DNA of 64,000 nt from Udaeobacter sp025935755 (GCA_036278715.1 DASUKN010000014.1:11886-75885), one strand, 5' to 3'; numbered from the stretch's first letter, positions 35,850-45,054 are shown. Notes: a model not told the origin generated them from the letters alone. Numbers and translations are program-made.

Positions 35850-36052
35850 TTTACCTTAAGGGCGCCGAGTTTAGGGAGCAGAAGTCCGAAATGGAAGCAA
35901 AATCGGCGGGCTTTAAGGGAATTTCTTATAAGGTCGCCACTTGGGTAAAAGCAGGTAGCTAACACTTGTCGACCGTGTTCGTTACGGAGGAGGGTTGCCG
36001 TGGTGCGGGCTCAACCTAGACTCTGGTGCGCGTTGATCCTGCCCCGCTTAGC

Positions 36053-37468
36053 ATGCCACATCCCTTTGAGCCCGATTCCTATCGGTCCCCAGATCCTGAG
36101 GCGCCGCCTGCGGCAGCGTTGTCGACAAAGGTCGAATCGCCACGCCATGACCCATACGCGGCGTTTCGATTTGGCGATTACGCTCTTTTTACGGGTGGGA
36201 ATCTCTTGTCGATCACCGGTCGATTGATGCTCGCCGTGGCGGTCGAATGGGAGATCTATGCCCGGACCCACTCGGCGACTGCCCTTGGCCTGGTTGGTCT
36301 GGCGATCGCGGTGCCGGTAGTTACGCTCTCTCTGCCAGCCGGCCATTTGGCGGATCGCTTCAGCCGTAAGCACATCATCCTTTGGTCGCAGGTCCTAAGC
36401 GCGATAACGTCGCTCGCCCTCGCTCTGGTTTCGTATAAGCACCTTGTTGTTCCGCAGATCGCGGCGTTGCGTCAAAGCAATCGCGCGTTGTCGGCAGTTG
36501 CGGCCATATTCGAGCGTCATCATCAAATGTTTCATTTCGATGACGTCTCGGTCCCGCTGATTTATCTGCTTCTGTTCATCGGCGCGTCGGTGCGCACATT
36601 CAGTTGGGCTGCGCGCAGTTCATTTTTCCCAACGCTGGTTCCGCGTGATGCATTTGCGAACGCCGTTACCTGGAACAACAGCGTTTTCCAGATCGGATCT
36701 GTGGTTGGACCGGCTTTGAGCGGTTTCTTAGTCGCGTACGTTGGATTTGCGTTCGTCTACCTGCTGGATGCGCTCTGCTCGTTTTCGTTTTTTCTTCTGG
36801 TTTTGCTTATCCGCCGGAGCACTCAAAAGAAAGAAGAGACCGATGCGAGTACTTGGAAGAGTTTAATGGCCGGGCTCCGGTTTGTGTTTAGCAGAAATGT
36901 GATCCTCGCCACGATCACACTCGATTTGTTTGCCGTTTTACTCGGCGGCGCGACGGCGTTGATGCCGATTTTCGCGGACCAAATTCTTCATTGCGGCCCG
37001 GTCGGCCTGGGGTGGATGCGCGCAATGCCCGCAGTCGGGGCTTTCGTGATGGCTATGATCATTGCGCATTTGCCCCCGATGAAACATGCGGGTAAAACGC
37101 TACTCTGGTGCGTAACAGGATTCGGCCTGGCGACGATTCTTTTCGGTTTATCGAGAATGTTCTGGTTATCGCTTGGCGTGCTTTTTCTCCTCGGCGCGTT
37201 CGACAGTGTCAGCGTGATCATCCGCGGGTCGATCGTGCAATTGGTCACCCCGGATGAAATGCGGGGACGCGTCTCATCCGTGAACAATATTTTCATCGGC
37301 ACCTCGAACGAGTTCGGCGCGTTCGAATCGGGATTGACCGCTGCGCTTTTCGGACCGGTAATTTCGGTGGTTGCGGGAGGAATCGGAACAATTCTTGTCG
37401 TGCTGGGTGTGGCATGGCGATGGCCAGAGACAGGCAAGATCGGTACGCTGGATCGGACGCTGCGCTGA
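36053..37468 (+). CDS. MFS transporter, EntS-like exporter family
   Basis: The protein (471 residues from ATG 36053) has about twelve membrane helices with an N-terminal hydrophilic tail of about 35 residues. HLADRFSRKH between helices 2 and 3 is the major-facilitator signature, and SWAARSSFFPTLVPRDAFANAVTWN with GPALSGFLVAY is typical of the MFS_3 group that includes the enterobactin exporter EntS. Substrate is unknown. A GTG at 36026 could extend it by nine residues. A long loop after helix 4 (residues about 140-175) is unusual for the family. Divergent from the PUR gene. Confidence 0.88.
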   Translation: MPHPFEPDSYRSPDPEAPPAAALSTKVESPRHDPYAAFRFGDYALFTGGNLLSITGRLMLAVAVEWEIYARTHSATALGLVGLAIAVPVVTLSLPAGHLADRFSRKHIILWSQVLSAITSLALALVSYKHLVVPQIAALRQSNRALSAVAAIFERHHQMFHFDDVSVPLIYLLLFIGASVRTFSWAARSSFFPTLVPRDAFANAVTWNNSVFQIGSVVGPALSGFLVAYVGFAFVYLLDALCSFSFFLLVLLIRRSTQKKEETDASTWKSLMAGLRFVFSRNVILATITLDLFAVLLGGATALMPIFADQILHCGPVGLGWMRAMPAVGAFVMAMIIAHLPPMKHAGKTLLWCVTGFGLATILFGLSRMFWLSLGVLFLLGAFDSVSVIIRGSIVQLVTPDEMRGRVSSVNNIFIGTSNEFGAFESGLTAALFGPVISVVAGGIGTILVVLGVAWRWPETGKIGTLDRTLR

Positions 37469-37537
37469 ACTGGAGGGCGTCTGTGTCAGACGCGACTTCC
37501 CGGCCTCTCACAGAAATGCTCTACGAAATCGGCGAAC

Positions 37538-38440
37538 TTAGAATGTGCCGTGCAACGAGAACGACCCGTAGGGCGCGCCGCCATCCTGATGATAGCGGAT
37601 GTCAGCGCGGTAGAAGTCAAACTGTCGATACGGTTGATAACCGGCCTCACACGTGAACGTCACGATCGGCGAGATTTTCCAATCGAAACCCGCGCCGGTT
37701 CGAATGTCGCTATATGTGACTACGGCATGGTTGAGCTTCGGCATTCCGTGTGTGTCGCCAAATGCGTCATCAGTTCGGAAAGTGGCTTCTGTAATAGTTG
37801 CGCCTGCATAAAGCGACACATTACGGCTTAGTTCGTATTGCAGGCGCGGTGTTGGCATGACCGCATCCAGCAGCCATTGCGGCCCGATTTTCCAGCGAAG
37901 ACCCGCGGCTGGAATGACCGGGTACTTCCGTTCAACATCGACACTTACACCGACAATAAGCTGCACGTTGGGACTGAAAATGTACGTGCCGCCGATGACG
38001 AACGGCATGTTGAAATCGTCCCAAAACAAATGGCCGAGGCCCGAATTGTACAGGCCCGGTTGCGTTTCCGCCCTGATTAGAATGGAATCCGATAACTGGG
38101 TATCCAGTCCGATGATAGTGCTGAACGACTGCAACGTATTTGGCAGGGGGGCGTTATCAGGAAGGCCAAACGAGAACCGCTCCCATTCCGCTCCGAATCG
38201 CAGCACCCCAAGTTTCATCCGCGGCGTTAGGACCACACGAATATCCGAATCGATCTCATCAAAATCATTAACGTGCTTGCCCCCGCGTTCTACGTTTCCG
38301 TCGCCGATGTATGTGATGTCGCCGGAGAACTCACCGGAGAGAGGCCAGAAACCGTTGCTTTCCTGAGAGAACCCGGTTCTCACAAAGAGAATCAACGCGG
38401 CTAACACGAAAGCGCGCGATCGCAGTCCAGGCAGCTTCAT
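37538..38440 (-). CDS. Exported beta-strand-rich protein, paralogue A
   Basis: The 300-residue protein has a signal peptide (MKLPGLRSRAFVLAALILF) and then alternating short strands typical of an outer-membrane barrel or outer-membrane-associated protein (for example LGVLRFGAEWERFSF, QPGLYNSGLGHLFW). It resembles the product of 42167-43093: both share NxLQ...L, a PGLY/PGFY site, LRWKIGPQW / ITWLINDKW, AVMPTPRLQY / AVFPKPALVY and QFDFYR / NFDFFR at matched positions. I infer a DUF6268-type family, without known function. It lies four bases after the stop of the secreted unknown upstream, so both are probably one transcript. Confidence 0.78.
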   Translation of the reverse strand: MKLPGLRSRAFVLAALILFVRTGFSQESNGFWPLSGEFSGDITYIGDGNVERGGKHVNDFDEIDSDIRVVLTPRMKLGVLRFGAEWERFSFGLPDNAPLPNTLQSFSTIIGLDTQLSDSILIRAETQPGLYNSGLGHLFWDDFNMPFVIGGTYIFSPNVQLIVGVSVDVERKYPVIPAAGLRWKIGPQWLLDAVMPTPRLQYELSRNVSLYAGATITEATFRTDDAFGDTHGMPKLNHAVVTYSDIRTGAGFDWKISPIVTFTCEAGYQPYRQFDFYRADIRYHQDGGAPYGSFSLHGTF

Positions 38441-38444
38441 TCGT

Positions 38445-39503
38445 TCACCGGCCCCCGTTCTCACGGCGAAACAAAGTAACAGCTTTGGTAATATTTTTCA
38501 TCATCACTGATTCCGAGCCCAGTCGTTCCACGCCACGAAGTGATCCTAATTCGGAAGAAGAAATCATGTCGCCGCGCCAAACGAGCGTGGAAGGTTTTCC
38601 GTCGACCGTAACCGGCCACAATTGATGAAGCGTGAGAGCGACATAGTAACCGCCGCTGGCATAATAAAGGACGTCGGCTGATTGATAGGAGCCACCGGCT
38701 CCGCCGCGATGGTAAGACGCTCCCAGTGTTACAACGCCGTGGTCATTGGCGTCGAGGAGTTCCCAGTAGAGTTCAGCTGGCAACGAGCCAGCGCCGCGTC
38801 CAATAGACGTTGCTCCCAGTAGTCCGGAGAACTGCTGGCGAATCTTTCCTTGCTCGCGCAATAAACCATTCACCTCGTCACCGGCTCGAATGGCCGATCC
38901 GGAATGATCGTACGGCGGTTGTGCTGCCATTCCGCCGGACACAAAACTCTTTGTTCGAGCGGTCAATACATCGGTCCAGAACGCCACCACTCCTGCTGGC
39001 ATAACACCTCCTCCTCCAGCCGCAGCCGAAAACCGCTTTGCTTCTTCCTTGCTGATCTGGAGTTCCGGGCTGAGTTTCTGGGTCGCGGCTACAAACGACC
39101 TAACGGAGGCGTTGTCCGGCGCGTTCTTGAGTTTCTCAAAATTGGCCGGACCCGGGTTCGACGGCAGATCGGAGTGCAGGAACACCTTCAGTTCGCGATA
39201 TCTCGACGGATTCCACCGACGCAAGGCCTCCATTTGCTGCGCGGGAGAGCCAGGCACGACATAGCAGCTCTGGACGGCCAGAAAACGGGAGTTTCTCATC
39301 GGCGGCCCGTGCGCCGTTTTCACATCGCTTTTTGCCAGTTGCGCCAGATCGACTTTGTCGAAGATTGAGAAGGAAGCCAGTTCGGATACAGCATCGGCCC
39401 ACGCGCTTCTCGGGGCGGCAATTAATAGCAACGAGAAAACACCGGCCAAGGCGACCACACGCGGGAGCAACCGTCGAATTCGAGAGATGGTATCAACTTT
39501 CAT
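38445..39503 (-). CDS. Secreted protein of unknown function
   Basis: I do not recognise this 352-residue protein. A signal peptide is clear (MKVDTISRIRRLLPRV, hydrophobic core, cleavage near SAWADA). The mature part has a helical segment and a C-terminal half with a YYASGGYYVALTLHQLWPV stretch and SLRGVERLGSESV. The ATG at 39503 was preferred over the frame opening at 39524 because it directly precedes the signal peptide. It is divergent from an ABC exporter gene and immediately upstream of paralogue A, and may be part of the same envelope function. Confidence 0.75.
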   Translation of the reverse strand: MKVDTISRIRRLLPRVVALAGVFSLLLIAAPRSAWADAVSELASFSIFDKVDLAQLAKSDVKTAHGPPMRNSRFLAVQSCYVVPGSPAQQMEALRRWNPSRYRELKVFLHSDLPSNPGPANFEKLKNAPDNASVRSFVAATQKLSPELQISKEEAKRFSAAAGGGGVMPAGVVAFWTDVLTARTKSFVSGGMAAQPPYDHSGSAIRAGDEVNGLLREQGKIRQQFSGLLGATSIGRGAGSLPAELYWELLDANDHGVVTLGASYHRGGAGGSYQSADVLYYASGGYYVALTLHQLWPVTVDGKPSTLVWRGDMISSSELGSLRGVERLGSESVMMKNITKAVTLFRRENGGR

Positions 39504-39569
39504 GACACATAACTTGTTAGCCAATCGGCCATGGTTGCAAATTTAGATCATCACCGCAATAAGATTGAG

Positions 39570-40520
39570 ATGAATGAGTCGGTTATTGCACTTCATCACC
39601 TGAGTAAAAGCTACGGTAACGTCCATGCCGTGCAGGATCTCTCTCTGACAATCGAGGTGGGCACCATCTTCGGTTTTCTCGGGCCAAATGGAGCCGGCAA
39701 AACCACTACCATGCGAATGTTGTGCGGTCTGGCGCATCCAACCAGCGGTCAGGCAAGTATCGAAGGAGTGGACACTTGGAAAGAGCGGCAAAAAGTGCGC
39801 ACCAAGTTTGGGTATGTTCCTCAAAGCTTCAGCCTTTATCGCGATCTCACGGTGCTTGAGAATTTCCGTTTTTTTGCCGGTGCCTACAACGTCCCGGGTG
39901 CGCAACTGGACGAGCGAGCCAATCGGGTCCTTAAGCTGATCGATCTCGAAACAAAGAAGGACGCCACCGCTGACAACTTGTCTGGCGGAATGCGCCAGCT
40001 GCTGGCGATCGGTTGCGCGCTCGTGCACGATCCATCGGTTCTGTTTCTTGATGAGCCCACGCGTGGGCTCGACCCGGTGCATCGGCAGCAAATCTGGAAT
40101 CTCCTGTACGATCTAAGCAACGAGGGAAAAACGATTTTTGTCACAACGCACTATATGGATGAAGCCGAGCGCTGTACCGAGGTCGGCTTCATCGAGAATG
40201 GCAGATTACTGGCAAAAGCGTCGCCACGCGCACTCAAGAAGAGTTTTCGTGCTCATCTGCTTGAGATCGACGTAGAGCCTCTCATGCCAGCGCTGGTCCG
40301 CTTGCGCGACATGCCTGAGTTGCTTGGCGTCTCGCTGCGCAGCGGGAGCCTGCGACTCTACACGCCGGAAGCGGAGCAACTCGCCGCGAGGTGGCGCGAG
40401 AACTGGCCGTTCCCCGATCTTCGGTTGTTAGGCCAACGCTGGGTCGAACCTGATATGGAAGATGTTTTTACCGCGTACTCGCAAGGATACGACGGTGTTC
40501 TCAAGCAATCCGATTCATGA
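39570..40520 (+). CDS. ABC exporter ATP-binding protein
   Basis: The 316-residue protein is an ABC ATPase of the ABC-2 (drug/lipid/polysaccharide) class. Visible motifs are Walker A GPNGAGKTT, the Q-loop FGYVPQSFS, signature LSGGMRQLLAIG, Walker B VLFLDEPTRGLDP and the H-loop THYMDEAERC, followed by a C-terminal extension of about 90 residues typical of the CcmA/DrrA type. I chose ATG 39570; the frame is open to an ATG at 39531, which would leave only 27 bases to the divergent gene. It overlaps the permease gene by ATGA. Confidence 0.93.
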   Translation: MNESVIALHHLSKSYGNVHAVQDLSLTIEVGTIFGFLGPNGAGKTTTMRMLCGLAHPTSGQASIEGVDTWKERQKVRTKFGYVPQSFSLYRDLTVLENFRFFAGAYNVPGAQLDERANRVLKLIDLETKKDATADNLSGGMRQLLAIGCALVHDPSVLFLDEPTRGLDPVHRQQIWNLLYDLSNEGKTIFVTTHYMDEAERCTEVGFIENGRLLAKASPRALKKSFRAHLLEIDVEPLMPALVRLRDMPELLGVSLRSGSLRLYTPEAEQLAARWRENWPFPDLRLLGQRWVEPDMEDVFTAYSQGYDGVLKQSDS

Positions 40521-41704
40521 GATGGCTTTCATTCGGAGCGACCGGGAGTGTTGCCTACAAGGAGTTCCTCCACATTTACCGGGACCGTCGGGTATTGCTT
40601 CTTGTGCTGCTGCTTCCGCCGCTGTTCACGCTGCTCTTCGGTCACGCCTTTGAAACGAGCGAATTGACCGATGTTCCATGCATGTTGATCAATCGGGACA
40701 ACACACCGCGCTCGCAAGAGTTCGTCGACATCATCTCCAAGAATAAGACATTCCGATGGCGGTTCGGGGCGCCTGGGATCCAAAACGAATCGGATTTGCT
40801 TGCCCATCACGTGCGCGCATCGCTCGTTATTCCGCAGGGCTGGAATGACAGTCTGGAAAATGGCGATCCGAAGCCGTTGCTGCTTTATCTGGACGGGGCC
40901 GACATCAATACCGCTGATGCCGTTGAAGGCAGTGTTCGACAGAGCCTGGGTGATTTCCAATTGAAACAGCGCGACCGGATGATCGAAAACTTGCCCGATG
41001 AAGTGATCGAGCTCGGCAAGCAACTTCAGCTGCAAGTCCGCAAACGATTTGTCTCGATGATGGAGATGTGGTCGGTCGATGGCAAACGGCTCTACAATCC
41101 GAAATCGCGTGTGATCGATTATGTTGTCCCCGGAATCATTGGATTAATTTTGCAATTGCTCACGGTCACGCTGATGGCGTGCACAATCGCGCGAGAGCGC
41201 GAGTCAGGAACGCTTTACCAATTGATGATTACCGCTCTGCGGCGCCGTGAAATCGTGATTGGGAAAATGTTACCTTATCTGGTGGTCTCAAGCGTGCTGA
41301 TCGTTATCATCATGCTGCTGAGCGCCTGGCATTTCGGAGTTGCGTTCCATGATCTCCCGGCGCTGGCGCTGGTCTGTCTTCTTTTTCTTCTTTGTTCACT
41401 TGGACTCGGTTTGCTGATTTCGGCTTTCTCACGAACGCAAACCCAGGCGATCCAGTTTTCGGTTTTCTTTCTGTTGCCGGTCTTTGTCTTATCCGGGGCG
41501 TTCGCGCCGCTCGAGCAATTGCCTCAGGCGGTTCGTTACCTCTCTGAGCTGTTTCCGCTGACACATTTTTGCCGCGCGTTTCGGCTGGTGAACATGTATC
41601 GCGCAGGTCTGGAATTTTATGTCAGTGATCTCCTGATTCTTCTGGCCGGGGCGGTGATCACGTTTTTGGGTGCCGCTTTTCTATTGAGGCGAATTGAGCA
41701 ATGA
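40517..41704 (+). CDS. ABC-2 type permease
   Basis: The 395-residue membrane protein has one helix near the N-terminus (RRVLLLVLLLPPLFTLLFG), a large periplasmic region of about 130 residues, and a block of five helices at the C-terminus, the architecture of the DrrB/YhhJ ABC-2 permeases. ARERESGTLYQLMITALRRREIVIGK is the conserved cytoplasmic coupling segment. It starts inside the ATPase stop codon and is followed by the SCP2-like gene. The transported substrate is not evident, but the neighbour suggests a lipid. Confidence 0.92.
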   Translation: MRWLSFGATGSVAYKEFLHIYRDRRVLLLVLLLPPLFTLLFGHAFETSELTDVPCMLINRDNTPRSQEFVDIISKNKTFRWRFGAPGIQNESDLLAHHVRASLVIPQGWNDSLENGDPKPLLLYLDGADINTADAVEGSVRQSLGDFQLKQRDRMIENLPDEVIELGKQLQLQVRKRFVSMMEMWSVDGKRLYNPKSRVIDYVVPGIIGLILQLLTVTLMACTIARERESGTLYQLMITALRRREIVIGKMLPYLVVSSVLIVIIMLLSAWHFGVAFHDLPALALVCLLFLLCSLGLGLLISAFSRTQTQAIQFSVFFLLPVFVLSGAFAPLEQLPQAVRYLSELFPLTHFCRAFRLVNMYRAGLEFYVSDLLILLAGAVITFLGAAFLLRRIEQ

Positions 41705-41717
41705 GCTCAGCAAAACA

Positions 41718-42170
41718 ATGAACGACGAACTACAAACGAATGACAAAATGGACACGCAATTTAAACCAAAGCGATCCTCATTTGCTTTGACCGGCCGGCT
41801 TGGCGCCGCGATTTGCTTGTGTGCGACAATGACTGCCGCGGCCAGCCAGGCGGATTCGACGCCGCAGGATGTGTTCGACGCCATGCGCAGCAGTTTTCAA
41901 CCGACCAAGGCAAAGGGTGTGCATGCCCGATACCAATGGGAGTTGAGCGGAACCAATGGAGGCGAATGGTGGATCGACGTAAATGATGGCACGTACAAAA
42001 TGGGTAAAGGTAAAATCGATCATCCAAGCGTCACATTCATCGCCAAAGACAAAGATTGGGTCGCCATTTGCCACGACCAACTTAGCGGAACGTGGGCCTA
42101 TTTGACGGGCCGGCTAAAGGTACGCGGCGATCAGGGAGTAGCGAGAAAGCTTGGCGAGATGTTCCCTTAG
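41718..42170 (+). CDS. Secreted SCP2-like sterol/lipid-carrier protein
   Basis: The 150-residue product has an N-terminal hydrophobic segment (LGAAICLCATMTAAASQA, likely signal peptide) and then a sterol-carrier-protein-2-like domain: ARYQWELSGTNGGEWWIDV, PSVTFIAKDKDW, LSGTWAYLTGRLKVRGD and ending GVARKLGEMF. SCP2 domains bind sterols, fatty acids and other lipids in a hydrophobic tunnel; they are usually cytoplasmic, so a secreted version next to an exporter is unusual. I chose ATG 41718; the frame begins with a TTG at 41694. It overlaps the convergent paralogue B gene by four bases. Confidence 0.82.
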   Translation: MNDELQTNDKMDTQFKPKRSSFALTGRLGAAICLCATMTAAASQADSTPQDVFDAMRSSFQPTKAKGVHARYQWELSGTNGGEWWIDVNDGTYKMGKGKIDHPSVTFIAKDKDWVAICHDQLSGTWAYLTGRLKVRGDQGVARKLGEMFP

Positions 42171-43093
42171 AATTTCGCTTCGGCTGCAATTCTGATATAG
42201 GGCGCCGGATCGGTTCTCTTCGATTGATTGATCCGGAAGAAATCGAAATTTCTTTCGATCGTACAGCCCGCGCCTGCGCTGATTTTCAATGCTTTGAAAC
42301 CCGAGTAACCCACCTGCAAACCGGCCCGATACTCACTGTACTGAACGACCGCGTCGTCGACCTGAAGTTTCCGTTCTGTCGTATGCACTTCATCCGTACG
42401 AGCTCCAAGAAAATTGAGTTCTCCTATCGCTCTTATATCCCAGTCATCATTTGGCTGGTACACCAGCGCCGGTTTCGGAAAGACAGCTTGCAGACGCCAT
42501 TTGTCGTTAATAAGCCAGGTGATACCGCCGCCGGGCGCGACAACTGGATCCTGGAACTGGCCCCAGCCGATACCGACCGTAGCGAAGATCGTATCTTTTT
42601 TTAATGGGAAGCTGAAGTACGCTCTTCCGGGGACATCGAAAGCGTTCCCGTTGATGTGATCTTGGAAATAAAATCCAGGCTCAATTTCGATCGCTGCTCC
42701 CGGATAGTCCTTCACCACATACTCCAGCGCCAGGTGGCCATAAAGTCCTTGCAGATGATCAGGCAAACCATTGTTGGTGCCGCCAAAATCGTACCGCTCA
42801 TATTCAACGCCGGCTCGAAAGTACACTTTTCCACTGATCAAAAAGCGGTGGTCATAACTAAAATCGTCATACAGCGAACTCCCGTGACCGAGTTTGGATT
42901 CCGTGAAGTCGCTATCAAACGTGTACGTCGTCTCGTAGTAAAAAAGATTGCGGTGAGTATCATCTTCCGGCGTGGGGGCAGGCTGAAGGATAATGTCTGC
43001 CGGCCCAGCCACAGCGGACGCGGCTCCAAAGAGAAACAGGATTGCCAGGGTTCGGATGATTTTCACAGGCTGAACTGGTCCAAACATCGACAT
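42167..43093 (-). CDS. Exported beta-strand-rich protein, paralogue B
   Basis: A 308-residue protein with a signal peptide (IIRTLAILFLFGAASAVAG) and a strand-rich mature region. It shares ordered motifs with paralogue A at 37538-38440 (AVFPKPALVY, IERNFDFFR, ITWLINDKWRL, QYSEYRAG). The two genes bracket the ABC/SCP2 block, both on the minus strand. Its 3' end overlaps the SCP2-like gene by four bases. Outer-membrane or periplasmic location is inferred from the signal peptide and strand pattern only. Confidence 0.78.
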   Translation of the reverse strand: MSMFGPVQPVKIIRTLAILFLFGAASAVAGPADIILQPAPTPEDDTHRNLFYYETTYTFDSDFTESKLGHGSSLYDDFSYDHRFLISGKVYFRAGVEYERYDFGGTNNGLPDHLQGLYGHLALEYVVKDYPGAAIEIEPGFYFQDHINGNAFDVPGRAYFSFPLKKDTIFATVGIGWGQFQDPVVAPGGGITWLINDKWRLQAVFPKPALVYQPNDDWDIRAIGELNFLGARTDEVHTTERKLQVDDAVVQYSEYRAGLQVGYSGFKALKISAGAGCTIERNFDFFRINQSKRTDPAPYIRIAAEAKF

Positions 43094-43290
43094 ATCGGAT
43101 TAGGCAGGTGAAAGCGATGTATCGGAGGGAATTTATTTTAGCAAGGATAATCTCCAGCGAACTGACTGCCGCCAGCTCGAATTGCCTGGAAATTCGATAA
43201 CCGAAGGCCACCGTTAACGTGTTACGTACTTCATACGAATCAACCGATTGACTGGCAATTGATTCACGCTAGAGTTCCTCCGCTTTCTCT

Positions 43291-43944
43291 GTGATAAAGG
43301 CCGTTTCTCTCCTTCAATCTCCCGCGGCGATACTGGGGTTGGCGAATCCCTTCCAAAGCACCGACCAGGGAATCGCCACATGGTTTCATCATCGGCTTAC
43401 TCCTGCATTCGCCGGTGTACTTCACACGGTGACTGAGTTCGGTTCGAGCGAATGGATTGCGGTCGTTTTACTCGGGTTGCTGTTATTTCTTGCATGGAAT
43501 CGGTCGTGGCCATCTTTGATCACGCTGATCGTGGCGGTCCCGGGTGGCATGCTGCTAAACGAGTGGATCAAGCTCTTAGTTCATCGGCATCGACCTTTCG
43601 TGGACGGGCCTTTTGTGGATTGGTCTGGTTATAGTTTTGCCAGTGGACATACGATGGGTGCCACTCTGCTTTACGGGCAGCTTCTGATTTTTCTGTTGCC
43701 GTTGCTCAAAGGGCGGCCTTTGCGAATCCTTTGTGTTGTCGGGGCTGCTTCGCTGGTCTTACTCGTAGGATTCAGTCGTATCGCGCTCGGTGCGCATTTT
43801 CTCACCGATGTCGTGGCCGCAATTGTCTTCGGAATTGCGTGGCTGATGTTGTGCATGATTTTCGGGAAGTCGGTGCACCGGAGAACTGTTGCCTTAGCGA
43901 CTTCAATCCAGCCTGTGCGAAGCACTCTTGAAGCAGGCCAGTAG
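43291..43944 (+). CDS. PAP2-family membrane phosphatase
   Basis: The 217-residue protein carries the three phosphatidic-acid-phosphatase motifs: KLLVHRHRP, SFASGHTMG and FSRIALGAHFLTDV. Six membrane helices surround them. Relatives dephosphorylate lipid phosphates such as undecaprenyl pyrophosphate or phosphatidate on the periplasmic face. No ATG fits; the GTG at 43291 is the best start and has no clear ribosome-binding site. It precedes an HpnL-like gene by 90 bases. A second PAP2 protein is encoded at 53.2 kb. Confidence 0.9.
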   Translation: MIKAVSLLQSPAAILGLANPFQSTDQGIATWFHHRLTPAFAGVLHTVTEFGSSEWIAVVLLGLLLFLAWNRSWPSLITLIVAVPGGMLLNEWIKLLVHRHRPFVDGPFVDWSGYSFASGHTMGATLLYGQLLIFLLPLLKGRPLRILCVVGAASLVLLVGFSRIALGAHFLTDVVAAIVFGIAWLMLCMIFGKSVHRRTVALATSIQPVRSTLEAGQ

Positions 43945-44034
43945 GGCCGTTCGAATCGCGGTTTACATTGGCAATCGGCGCGGTTGCCCTAAATTCGGAA
44001 CTCGTCGCCGAACCAGCGTCTGTGCGCCGGCGAA

Positions 44035-45054
44035 GTGTTTCGTGTGAAAGGTGGAAAAAAAATCCGGATCGCGTTTTACCTGCTAGTCGCCGCAGGCGCT
44101 GGGCTATTCACATTCTTACTTATCCACCAGGGTGCGCCGCAGGTTATAGCGGCGTTTGCCTCGGCCGGGTGGTGGATTGCCGCGGTCGTAGTTTATCACT
44201 TCGCAGTCCCACTGTTCATGGACGCCTTCGCATGGTGGTCGCTTTTTCCGAGGACGGAGCGTCTTTCGCTATGGGAACTGTTTTGGATGCGCTGGATCGG
44301 CGAATCGGTGAGCACGCTCGTGCCGTCAGCAAGCGTTGGTGGTGACGTCGTTCGCGCGCGGCTTGCCGCGTTACATGGTATTCCGATTTCAACCTCTGCA
44401 GCGAGCGTTCTCGTAGATATTACCCTCGGCGTTTTCGTCCAGATTGTTTTCACACTTTTGGGATTGGCCTTGATTGTGACTTCGACGGGACATCAGGGCT
44501 TTGTTCGCCCCACATTGATCGGAGCAGTGATCGGAGTTCTCGCGATCATCGGATTTTATGTTGTCCAACGGCTGGGAATGTTTCGCTTTATTGGCAAGAT
44601 CATTTCCCGATTGGCCAGTGCAGACGATTGGCATTCACTGGTGCGCAGTGGACACACTCTCGACGAGGCGATTCGAACACAGTACGCGCGGCGATCAGGA
44701 GTAATCGGATGCTGCGCCTGGACCGGCGCGTCACTGATATTCGGCTCCGGCGAAATTTGGATCGCGCTTTATGCTCTGGGACTGAACGCGACAATCGTGA
44801 ACTCGGTCATCTTGCAAAGCATGGTACTAACGATTCGATCGGCAGTGTTCCCTGTTCCTGGCGCGCTCGGAGTTCAGGAAGGCGGGTACGTCCTCGTGGG
44901 TAATCTGCTCGGAATTCCCGGTGACGCTGCTTTCGCGCTTTCTTTGATTGCGCGAGTGCGCGAGTTGATTCTGGGGATTCCGGGCTTGGTTTTGTGGCAG
45001 GTGATTGAAGCGCGCCGTGTGTTGCGCGCCCGTTCGCCGGCGAACGCGCGATAA
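44035..45054 (+). CDS. HpnL/LPG-synthase-TM-like membrane protein
   Basis: The 339-residue protein has about eight helices and the patterns ESVSTLVPSASVGGDVVRARLA and RSAVFPVPGALGVQEGGYVLVG, typical of the flippase-like UPF0104/LPG_synthase_TM family that includes the hopanoid-associated HpnL. Several members move or synthesise lipids; the exact activity is unknown here. It starts with a GTG (44035, or a second GTG at 44044). Its last 181 bases overlap the 3' part of the convergent kinase-like gene. A lipid role fits with the PAP2 neighbour. Confidence 0.88.
   Translation: MFRVKGGKKIRIAFYLLVAAGAGLFTFLLIHQGAPQVIAAFASAGWWIAAVVVYHFAVPLFMDAFAWWSLFPRTERLSLWELFWMRWIGESVSTLVPSASVGGDVVRARLAALHGIPISTSAASVLVDITLGVFVQIVFTLLGLALIVTSTGHQGFVRPTLIGAVIGVLAIIGFYVVQRLGMFRFIGKIISRLASADDWHSLVRSGHTLDEAIRTQYARRSGVIGCCAWTGASLIFGSGEIWIALYALGLNATIVNSVILQSMVLTIRSAVFPVPGALGVQEGGYVLVGNLLGIPGDAAFALSLIARVRELILGIPGLVLWQVIEARRVLRARSPANAR

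Noticed and set aside
35405..35965. A 186-codon minus-strand frame over the PUR gene
   Set aside because: The PUR-family gene in another frame has a recognisable domain and a good ribosome-binding site; this frame is rich in Arg/Ser and not protein-like.
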